Assembly (NCBI GenBank): GCA_027349605.1
Contig: DAIEMM010000054.1
Span: forward strand, 1-5,777
Origin: Anaeromyxobacteraceae bacterium
Lineage (GTDB): Bacteria > Myxococcota > Myxococcia > Myxococcales > Anaeromyxobacteraceae
Reading direction: 5' to 3'
Length of the DNA stretch: 5,777 bases
A program made the translations under genes and the position numbers. Of the stretch, positions 1-5,153 are shown one piece after another. Numbering within the stretch: position 1 is the first letter of the stretch; each line of letters begins with the position of its first letter. Below the pieces are notes generated by a model. It was not told where the DNA came from and did no database searches. It saw only the letters and a program-made list of their open reading frames with translations.

Positions 1-128
1 GCGCACTCGTCGCACTTCTCGGCGTCGATCACGTAGGAGTCGTCACCCGAGGTGATTGCGGTGTTGGGGCACTCCGGCTCGCAGGCGCCGCAGTTGGTGC
101 AGTCGTCGGTCACGATCTTGTTGGCCAT
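1..128 (-). CDS. 2[4Fe-4S] ferredoxin, YfhL/Alvin-like (partial, C-terminus off window)
   Basis: A small soluble iron-sulfur electron carrier; only its first 42 residues lie in the window. The frame from the ATG at 128 begins MANKIVTDDC and shows a complete first cluster motif CxxCxxCxxxCP (Cys10, 13, 16, 20, then Pro21). The start of the second motif (Cys39, Cys42) is the last thing visible. The pattern CTNCGACEPECPN followed by a short loop and KCDEC is typical of the YfhL / Allochromatium-type bacterial ferredoxins, which carry two low-potential [4Fe-4S] clusters and are usually 60-85 residues long. The start is supported by GGAGA at 134-138, five bases upstream. It is transcribed away from the hydroxylase across a shared intergenic region, and a candidate sigma-54 promoter lies about 60 bases upstream. 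Its redox partner cannot be inferred here. The family call is firm; the exact subfamily depends on the missing C-terminus. Confidence 0.93.
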   Translation of the reverse strand, partial: MANKIVTDDCTNCGACEPECPNTAITSGDDSYVIDAEKCDEC

Positions 129-184
129 CGGATTCTCCAGGGTTCGGGGTTGGGGAGGGCGAAGGATGTGTGCCGGGCGCAACC

Positions 185-200
185 TGCACGTCTCGCGCCA
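185..200 (-). promoter_or_regulatory. Candidate sigma-54 (-24/-12) promoter for the ferredoxin
   Basis: On the minus strand the sequence reads TGGCGCGAGACGTGCA. Against the consensus TGGCACG-N4-TTGCA it differs at two of twelve defined positions, and it keeps the essential GG and GC dinucleotides exactly ten bases apart. Transcription would start near 175, giving a leader of roughly 45 bases that contains the GGAGA ribosome binding site. The palindrome centred at 277/278 would lie about 100 bp upstream of the start, a usual distance for a sigma-54 activator site. In such GC-rich DNA a match of this quality can occur by chance, so this is a candidate only. Confidence 0.35.
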
Positions 201-264
201 TTCCTTGCCCGTGGTCGAACCTCCCTGTTCACGGAGATTTGGACCCCGAGGGTGCCGGACGAAC

Positions 265-291
265 TTGCGGCCGGAGGCCTCCGGACTGCAA
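265..291. promoter_or_regulatory. Perfect 14-bp palindrome in an extended dyad; possible operator or activator site
   Basis: Positions 271-284 read CCGGAGGCCTCCGG, a perfect inverted repeat with no spacer. It is flanked by TTGC (265-268) on the left and GCAA (288-291) on the right. These also pair with each other, but off-centre by one base, with two and three unpaired bases between them and the core. The dyad lies between the divergent ferredoxin and hydroxylase genes, next to the only A-rich patch of the region (289-312). A dimeric regulator site serving one or both genes is the natural reading. I recognise no specific regulator family from the sequence. There is no U-tract, so it is not an obvious terminator. 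Confidence 0.4.
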
Positions 292-358
292 AAGGTGCGT
301 GAAAATACAGGAGAAAGACGGTCCTGATTCGGCTAGAAACCCCGGCGGCGAGGGAGAT

Positions 359-363
359 GGAGG
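359..363 (+). promoter_or_regulatory. Shine-Dalgarno site that bears on the hydroxylase start
   Basis: GGAGG at 359-363 lies six bases before an in-frame CTG at 370 and is the best ribosome binding site upstream of the hydroxylase. The first conventional non-ATG start in frame, TTG at 400, has no purine-rich site at normal distance. Starting at 370 adds ten residues (LTPTERATDA) before LPAHL. I recall that relatives of this family carry a lead of about that length before the same motif, which favours the upstream start. An ATG at 357 overlaps this site but is in a different frame. Confidence 0.4.
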
Positions 364-399
364 CGGCCTCTGACTCCGACGGAGCGGGCCACGGACGCG

Positions 400-1938
400 T
401 TGCCGGCGCACTTGCGGCGGTTCGTGGTCGACCAGGACTGGGACGCGTACACGCCGCGCGACCATGCGGTATGGCGCCACGTCCTGCGCCGCCTCGTCGT
501 CCAGCTCCGCGACCGGGCCCACGAGAGCTACGCCCGCGGGCTCGATGCGACCGGGATCGGGACCGAGAGGATCCCCCGGCTCGACGAGATGAACGAGAGG
601 CTCTCCCGCTTCGGCTGGTCGGCGGTGGCGGTGCGCGGCTTCATCCCGCCCTCCGTCTTCACCGAGCTGCAGAGCCGTCGCGTGCTCGCCATCGCCGCCG
701 ACATCCGCTCCCACGAGCACGTCGCGTACACCCCGGCTCCGGACATCGTCCACGAGAGCGCCGGACACGCGCCCATCCTGGCGGACCCCCGCTACGCGGA
801 GTACGTCCGCCGCTGCGGCGAGGTGGGCGGGAAGGCCATCGCCAGCGCGGCCGACGAGGCGATCTTCCAGGCGATCCGGCGGCTCTCGATCGCGAAGGAG
901 GATCCCGAGGCCACTCCGGACGAGCTTCTCCTCGCCGGGGAACGGCTCGCGGCCGCATCCGCCGGCCAGCGCGAGGCCTCCGAGAGCACCCGGGCCAGCC
1001 GTCTCTACTGGTGGACCGCGGAGTACGGGCTCGTCGGACCCCTGGAGCGGCCGCGCCTCTACGGGGCCGGCCTGCTCTCGTCCCTCGGCGAGTCGCTCCA
1101 TTGCCTCTCCTCCGCGGTCCGGAAGGAGCCGCTCACCGCGGCCTGCGCCGACGTGGGCTACGACATCACCGAGATGCAGCCGCGCCTCTTCGTGACCCCC
1201 GACCTCGACGCCCTCTTCGATGTGCTGGAGGAGTTCTCCTCCGGAATGGCCTGGAGGGTCGGCGGGGACCACGGGCTCGCGGAGGCGCTGCGCGCCGGCA
1301 CGGTGAACCACGTGGCCCTCTCGAGCGGGCTGGAGGTGACCGGCCGGGTGGTCCGGCTCGTCCCGGGGGAGCGGCCCGCCGGGCCCGGCCTGCACACCGC
1401 GCTCGTGCAGGTGGAGGGTCCCCTGACGATCTCCCGGGGAGGCGTGGCCGAAGGGCGGCCGATCGACGGGCCGGCGCTCGTGGCGACGGGCCTCGACGCG
1501 GCGGTCCCACCGGGCCGCTTCCGGGTCGACCTTCCCACCGGGCTCGCGCTCGAGGGTCTCTCGGTGGACGGACGGGAAGTCCTGGACCTTCGGGCCTGGA
1601 TGGGGGAGCGGCCGCTCGAGGTCCCGCCCGGATGCAGGCTCCTCCTCGCCCGCTCGCTGCCCTCGGTGGCCAGCGGGCCCGCCGACCCGGGAACCTGGGA
1701 CCGCTGGTTCGGGGCGACGTCGGGATTCGCCGAAGGGGAAGGAGAGGCCCTCGCGCGGGCCAGGAAGGCAGCGGCGCTTCCCGCGGGGGTCGCCGAGCTC
1801 TACGCCGCCGTCCGCCACCTCCGGGAGTCCGGACGGTCCGACCCGGCCGAGGCCGAACGACTTCGTGCGGCGGCCGAGCGGTTCCCCGCAGAATGGCTGC
1901 TCCTCGCGGAGACCGACGAGCTGGTGCAAAGGGCCTGA
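400..1938 (+). CDS. phhA: Aromatic amino acid hydroxylase, long form (probable phenylalanine 4-monooxygenase)
   Basis: Pterin- and Fe(II)-dependent monooxygenase of the biopterin_H family; it most likely converts phenylalanine to tyrosine in the cytoplasm. Residue numbers count from the TTG at 400; CTG at 370 may be the true start. The catalytic domain spans about 1-290. The signature YTPAPDIVHESAGHAP (110-125) supplies iron ligands His118 and His123, and EYG at 208-210 supplies Glu208, followed by YGAGLLSSLGES (221-232). His123 and Glu208 are 85 residues apart, against about 40 in mammalian PAH, because of a helical, charged insertion around 138-200. Residues about 300-512 form an extension absent from short PhhA enzymes. 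There is no ACT regulatory domain. From memory, this architecture matches long hydroxylases of Bacteroidetes and some other bacteria, which also keep HESAGH. No pterin recycling gene (phhB) is nearby. The family is firm; Phe rather than Tyr or Trp is inference. Confidence 0.87.
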   Translation: MPAHLRRFVVDQDWDAYTPRDHAVWRHVLRRLVVQLRDRAHESYARGLDATGIGTERIPRLDEMNERLSRFGWSAVAVRGFIPPSVFTELQSRRVLAIAADIRSHEHVAYTPAPDIVHESAGHAPILADPRYAEYVRRCGEVGGKAIASAADEAIFQAIRRLSIAKEDPEATPDELLLAGERLAAASAGQREASESTRASRLYWWTAEYGLVGPLERPRLYGAGLLSSLGESLHCLSSAVRKEPLTAACADVGYDITEMQPRLFVTPDLDALFDVLEEFSSGMAWRVGGDHGLAEALRAGTVNHVALSSGLEVTGRVVRLVPGERPAGPGLHTALVQVEGPLTISRGGVAEGRPIDGPALVATGLDAAVPPGRFRVDLPTGLALEGLSVDGREVLDLRAWMGERPLEVPPGCRLLLARSLPSVASGPADPGTWDRWFGATSGFAEGEGEALARARKAAALPAGVAELYAAVRHLRESGRSDPAEAERLRAAAERFPAEWLLLAETDELVQRA

Positions 1939-1973
1939 CCCCGCTTCGCACCGGGCGGGTCGGGTGGGCGCCC

Positions 1974-2564
1974 TCAGGAGCGTCGCCAGCGACCTGGCAC
2001 CCAGCTGAATCCGCGCCCCGACCGGCTCCAGTGCCCTTCCACCCAGGAATGGCCGGGGTACGGCGCCGACCAGTCTCCCGACACCCAGGCGAAGCGGCTC
2101 CCCGTCCAGCTCCAGAATCCCGGGATCCAGACGGCGTCCCGGGAGGGAGCGGGCCCGGGCACCTCGACGAGGAGTGGAGGGGGAGGCGCCGGTGAGAAGG
2201 CCAGGGGGACGAACGGCGGCTCGTGGATGCGTCCCGGGGACCCGGAGGCCGGCCGCCAGTGGGGTTCGTGAAAGGTGAAGCCGCGGTCGTCGCGGGTCCA
2301 ACGGGCGGGAACCCAGGCGTACGGGGGGCGGCCCGGAGGCGTCGCCCATTCCCCGGAGACCCAGGACCACCGCCCCTTCGCCCACTGCCAGTACCCGTCG
2401 ATCCAGGCCGAGGCCACCGAAGGAGGGGGCCCCCGGGGGTCGGCGAGCAGGGCCGGCGGCGGGCCGGCCGTGTCCATCCGCACTCCCGGAATGGGAGAGC
2501 GTTCCTCCGCGGCCGCCGGGGCGATGAGCAGGAGGAGCAGGAGCGGAAGGAAGGGGAGAGGCAT
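1974..2564 (-). CDS. Secreted Trp-rich WXXGXW/YXWGXW repeat protein
   Basis: A 196-residue exported protein of unknown function. Residues 1-19 are a signal peptide: MPLPF, a run of leucines, then APAAA with predicted cleavage before Glu20. Its n-region lacks the usual Lys or Arg. Two homologous blocks follow, about 54-103 and 146-193, each with the order W-I-x-G-[YF]-W-x-W, W-V-S-G-[ED]-W, W-V-x-x-[RH]-W and a final aromatic-W unit. A proline-rich linker (about 115-142) separates them. Such repeats are common in periplasmic or surface proteins of Proteobacteria and Myxococcota and are thought to form small beta units; no biochemical role is established. The ATG at 2564 is chosen because the signal peptide begins there. 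No strong Shine-Dalgarno precedes it (CTCCACCCCCAC). It converges on the hydroxylase with a 35-bp gap and diverges from the TerB/DUF697 gene with a 30-bp gap. Confidence 0.8.
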   Translation of the reverse strand: MPLPFLPLLLLLLIAPAAAEERSPIPGVRMDTAGPPPALLADPRGPPPSVASAWIDGYWQWAKGRWSWVSGEWATPPGRPPYAWVPARWTRDDRGFTFHEPHWRPASGSPGRIHEPPFVPLAFSPAPPPPLLVEVPGPAPSRDAVWIPGFWSWTGSRFAWVSGDWSAPYPGHSWVEGHWSRSGRGFSWVPGRWRRS

Positions 2565-2594
2565 GTGGGGGTGGAGCGTACTAGGATCGGGCCC

Positions 2595-3521
2595 ATGAAC
2601 GAACGGGAGAGCAGCGCGGTCCTCGCCATCGCCATCCACGCCGCCTTCGCCGACGGCGCCCCCGCCGATGCGGAACGGGAGCAGATCCGGCGCGTCGCCG
2701 ACGGGCTCGCCGGGGGTGGGATTCCGGGCCTCCCCTCGGCGTACCAGGCGGTGCTGGTCGAGAAGCGCACGGTGGAGGACGCTGCCGCCACCCTCTCCAC
2801 CGCCGAGTCGCGGCGGTTCGCCTACGAGATGGCGGTGGCGGTGGCCGAGTCCGACGGGGTGCGCTCCGAGGCGGAGCGGGCATTCCTGGAACGGCTCCGG
2901 GGGCTCCTCGGCGTGGACGCCGCGCCGGCGGCGGAGCTCGAGCGCCAGACCCAGGTGTTGCTCACCACGCCGGTGACGGCTCCCGCGTCTCCCCAGAAGC
3001 CCGACCGGGCCGCGCTCGACGCCAGGATCCTGAACGCCGCCATCCTGAATGGCGCGCTGGAGCTGCTGCCCGAGTCGCTCGCCACCATGGCCATCATCCC
3101 GCTGCAGATGCGGCTCGTGTACGACGTGGGGCTGGCGCACGGGTACGCGCTCGATCGCGGCCACGTCACCGAGCTGCTCGCCACGGTGGGAGCCGGGGTC
3201 ACCGGGCAGGCGGTGGAGCAGGTGGGCCGCAGGATCCTCGGCGGGATCCTCGGGTCGATCGGCGGCCGCATGCTGGGAGGACTGGGGCGGCAGGCGGTCA
3301 GCTCCGGCGTCGCCTTCGCCACCACCTACGCCTTGGGCCAGGTCGCCCGCGAGTACTACGCCAGCGGGCGTCGCATCGACGCCGCCAAGCTGAAGGAGGT
3401 CTTCCAGCGGATGCTCCAGGAGGCGCGCGGGATGGCCGGCCAGTACTCCGGCCAGATCGCCGAGAAGGCGCGGACCATCGACGTCTCGAGCCTCGCGTCC
3501 CTCGTGAAGCGCGGGCAGTAG
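2595..3521 (+). CDS. TerB-like / DUF697 (YcjF-type) domain protein
   Basis: A 308-residue protein with two recognisable parts. Residues about 5-105 resemble the all-helical TerB/TerB-like fold. Two related helix-turn segments carry the acidic signature AAFADGAPADAERE (16-29) and VAESDGVRSEAER (83-95); TerB proteins use such acidic positions for metal binding. A Pro/Ala-rich linker (about 120-138) leads to residues about 143-260, which look like DUF697: LNAAILNGALELLPES, then AIIPLQMRLVYDVGLAHGY (166-184), then a Gly/Ala-rich amphipathic segment (about 197-240) ending in AREYYASG. DUF697 segments are often membrane-associated, so attachment to the inner membrane is plausible. TerB domains are linked to tellurite resistance and stress signalling, but no other ter genes are present, so no function is assigned. 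The ATG at 2595 is chosen because AGGA at 2583-2586 lies eight bases upstream and the TerB segment starts there. Its stop is 11 bp from the stop of the converging glutaminase remnant. Confidence 0.8.
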   Translation: MNERESSAVLAIAIHAAFADGAPADAEREQIRRVADGLAGGGIPGLPSAYQAVLVEKRTVEDAAATLSTAESRRFAYEMAVAVAESDGVRSEAERAFLERLRGLLGVDAAPAAELERQTQVLLTTPVTAPASPQKPDRAALDARILNAAILNGALELLPESLATMAIIPLQMRLVYDVGLAHGYALDRGHVTELLATVGAGVTGQAVEQVGRRILGGILGSIGGRMLGGLGRQAVSSGVAFATTYALGQVAREYYASGRRIDAAKLKEVFQRMLQEARGMAGQYSGQIAEKARTIDVSSLASLVKRGQ

Positions 3522-3532
3522 TCCGGGCCGCG

Positions 3533-4118
3533 CTACGGCTTCCTCGCCTTCACGGCGTACGGGCCGGCCGTGGCCATGACCGCGAGGATGCGCCAGACGT
3601 CGTCGGGAGACGACCTGCTTGCCGGTGACCGGGTTGCGCCCCCCGTTCGCCAGGGTGGCCGCCATCACCGCCAGGTCGGACGCGGCGACCGAGATGGAGC
3701 ACTGCCGGGTGTAGACGTCGGTGGAGGCGACAGGGTCGAAGTAGAGCCGCCCGTAGGCGTGCATGAGCCGGGCGATGGCCTGGTTGCGCTCGTTGGTGGC
3801 GGCCTCGGAACGGTACACCTCCTCGTCGACGGTGAGCCTTCGCCCGGCGAAGGCCTCGTGGATGGCCAGGATGCGCGCCCACTTCTCCTCGGCGGTATTG
3901 CCCTCGACGAGGCTCGTGGTGGCGATGGCGCCCGGTTTCACGAAGGGGTTCATCTCCTTCCCCCGCATCTGCTCGATGGCCACGATGGAGTTGAACACCT
4001 GGCCGGTGGCGTCGACGCCGATCTTGTCCAGCACGGCCTGCGGGCCGGCGGTCTCCATCACGCTCGCCAGCGTGAAGGGCGGCCACCAGCAGCGCGGCGG
4101 CGAGAAGGTTCGAACCAC
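3533..4118 (-). pseudogene. glsA: Glutaminase remnant, frameshifted and truncated at both ends
   Basis: The minus frame from about 4076 reads FTLASVMETAGPQAVLDKIG and continues through FNSIV, GAIATTSL, VDEEVYRSE, RQCS and LAVMAATLANGG, a clear match to the middle of the serine-dependent glutaminase family (glutamine to glutamate plus ammonia). Several things are wrong. The roughly 75 N-terminal residues, including the catalytic SxSK segment just before FTLA, are missing. The substrate-binding Asn of the usual INAGAI is replaced (VKPGAI). After GKQVVS the homology (DDVWRILAVMATAG) moves to another frame at a C-run (GGG on the plus strand, 3605-3607), as if two bases were lost. A TAG at 3533-3535 then ends it about 90 residues early. 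Retained family residues include the Glu and Asn of SEAATNERN, the Tyr of DVYTRQC and the Tyr of AGPYA. The open frame from GTG 4118 starts six bases after the previous gene's stop. Reading the first bases in another frame gives a leader-like LLAAALLVAALHA, hinting that the ancestor was secreted. Confidence 0.78.
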
Positions 4119-4124
4119 CAGGGC

Positions 4125-4441
4125 TCAGCGAATCATCGCCTTGCGGCAGGCGGGCGACAGGCCCTTGCCCCTGTGGAGCAGGCAGATGTAGACGCCTCGG
4201 GCTGGCAGTCCTGGATGGGGGACTGGACGCTGACCATCGCCCACTCCACGTAGTCCTGGCAGGAGCCGGGGAGGTCCGCGCGGTGCGACTGCAGGCAGGA
4301 GGCCAGGTCGGTCGGTGACTTGCCGTCACACCAGCGGGCGGTGTCGGATGCGCACGGGTCGTCCGTGGCACGGGCGGTGACGGGTGACGCGGCCATCAGG
4401 AGCGCGAGCGGCAGCCGGGTTCCACGAGCAATCCGGTTCAT
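4125..4441 (-). pseudogene. Secreted Cys-rich (GLG1-type) repeat protein, frame broken in the second repeat
   Basis: The frame starts at ATG 4441 with GGAGGA (4448-4453) six bases upstream. Residues 1-25 are a signal peptide ending ARA before Thr26. One repeat follows with cysteines 30, 38, 49 and 61 (C-7-C-10-C-11-C, including CLQSHRADLPGSC), a pattern like the GLG1/FGFR-type Cys-rich repeat. A second repeat opens with Cys79 (codon 4205-4207), but the same frame then turns into unrelated residues and stops at 4133 (102 aa in all). Shifting frame recovers CLLHRGKGLSPAC with exactly the C-11-C spacing, then RKAMIR and a TGA at 4125-4127. The second-repeat Cys1 and Cys3 codons are only 23 nt apart, against 57 nt in the first repeat, and Cys2 is missing. 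A net loss of about 34 nt explains both the frame and the missing Cys. The molecular role of these proteins in bacteria is unknown. The glutaminase remnant follows in the same orientation. Confidence 0.72.
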
Positions 4442-4466
4442 TTCGTTCCTCCCCGCTTGCCCGGGC

Positions 4467-4494
4467 AGCATAGCCCATCCAGGTGGCGGGTCAG
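4467..4494 (-). promoter_or_regulatory. Candidate sigma-70 promoter for the Cys-rich repeat gene
   Basis: On the minus strand CTGACC (4489-4494) and TATGCT (4467-4472) match the -35 and -10 consensus at four of six positions each and are separated by 16 bases. Transcription would start near 4460, leaving a leader of about 20 bases that contains the GGAGGA ribosome binding site. The arrangement fits, but no regulator site can be assigned. Confidence 0.4.
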
Positions 4495-4514
4495 CGGACG
4501 CTGATCGCGGCGGG

Positions 4515-4539
4515 GCGACGGCGGGAAAATCGCCGTTGC
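4515..4539. promoter_or_regulatory. Nine-bp GC dyad with A-rich loop; possible operator
   Basis: The arms GCGACGGCG (4515-4523) and CGCCGTTGC (4531-4539) are complementary over nine pairs, one of them G-T, around a seven-base GGAAAAT loop. The structure lies in the 145-bp region between the divergent Cys-rich gene and the DUF1579 gene. It overlaps a weak possible -35 (TTGCGC, 4536-4541) for the plus-strand gene, whose -10 could be TAGGAA (4558-4563, 16-base spacing). It could be a repressor site or a small RNA hairpin. No T-run follows on either strand, so an intrinsic terminator is unlikely. Confidence 0.35.
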
Positions 4540-4586
4540 GCGGCCGAACCCGCCCGCTAGGAAAGTGGCCCAGAGGGAGGATCGAC

Positions 4587-5120
4587 ATGAAACGGAGCTG
4601 GATCGCGATGGCGTTGCTCGTCTCCGCCGCGTACGTCGCCAGGGCGGAGGACAAGGCCCCCAGGCCCGGACCGGAGGTCGAGAAGCTGGGGTACTTCGTC
4701 GGCAAGTGGAAGGTCGCCGGGGAGGTGAAGGAGACGCCCCTCATGCCCGGCGGGAAGTTCACGTCCAGGGAGAGCTGCGAGTGGTTCACCGGCAAGTACG
4801 CGGTGATCTGCAAGGGGAAGGGCAAGGGGCCCATGGGGCCGAGCGCATCGCTCGGGATCATGAGCTACAGCACCGAGGAGAAGGCGTACCTCTACTACGG
4901 CGTGGACAACTCCCCCGTGGCCTGGGCCACCATCCCGCGCGGCACCCTGGCCGACGGGGTCTGGACGTACGAGGACGAGTCGAGGATGGGCGGCCAGCTG
5001 GTGAAGTCACGGTACGTGATGAAGCAGGCCGGGAAGAAGTCCTACACGTCCACCTGGTCGATCCTCGGGCAGGACGGGAAGTGGCAGACCGTGATGGAGG
5101 CCACCGCGACGCGGGAGTAG
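4587..5120 (+). CDS. Secreted DUF1579 family protein
   Basis: A 177-residue exported protein. Residues 1-20 (MKRSWIAMALLVSAAYVARA) are a signal peptide with a clear ARA cleavage site before Glu21; there is no lipobox Cys. The mature part opens with LGYFVGKWKVAGE (34-46), whose GxW resembles the first strand of lipocalin-like barrels. It continues with alternating beta-like segments: SRESCEWFTGKYAVICKGKG, LGIMSYSTEEKAYLYYGVD, GVWTYEDES and SYTSTWSILGQDGKWQTVMEA. This order and the spacing of small beta hairpins are typical of DUF1579, a family of small predicted beta-barrel proteins of unknown function. The start at ATG 4587 is supported by GGGAGG at 4575-4580, six bases upstream. It is divergent from the Cys-rich gene and lies 33 bp ahead of the NmrA-like gene in the same direction, so the two are probably co-transcribed. 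Ligand and role are unknown. Confidence 0.82.
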   Translation: MKRSWIAMALLVSAAYVARAEDKAPRPGPEVEKLGYFVGKWKVAGEVKETPLMPGGKFTSRESCEWFTGKYAVICKGKGKGPMGPSASLGIMSYSTEEKAYLYYGVDNSPVAWATIPRGTLADGVWTYEDESRMGGQLVKSRYVMKQAGKKSYTSTWSILGQDGKWQTVMEATATRE

Positions 5121-5153
5121 GGACATGGTGCACGGCAACGACGGGAGGCGCGC

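Noticed and set aside
1939..1973. Possible bidirectional terminator between the hydroxylase and the Trp-repeat gene
   Set aside because: The 35-bp gap is G-rich and contains GGGCGCCC, but there is no convincing stem-loop followed by a T-run on either strand.
357..2195. 612-residue plus-strand frame starting at ATG 357
   Set aside because: It is an Arg/Pro/Gly-rich out-of-frame reading of the hydroxylase and of the reverse of the Trp-repeat gene, with no conserved motif.
229..2385. 718-residue open frame on the minus strand, antisense to the hydroxylase
   Set aside because: It has low-complexity Arg/Gly/Pro composition with no motifs, and the opposite strand encodes a clear enzyme. Long antisense frames are expected at this GC content.
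1166..2800. 544-residue minus-strand frame
   Set aside because: It is an Arg/Pro-rich shadow spanning several real genes, with no recognisable domain.
1974..4118. A single 714-residue minus-strand protein fusing glutaminase to the Trp-repeat protein
   Set aside because: The middle (about 2600-3600) is antisense to the TerB/DUF697 gene and reads as low-complexity sequence. Glutaminase homology leaves this frame near 3605, and the Trp-repeat part has its own ATG and signal peptide. The continuous frame is an accident of composition.
3570..4253. 227-residue plus-strand frame across the glutaminase remnant
   Set aside because: It has no motifs and is antisense to clear glutaminase homology.
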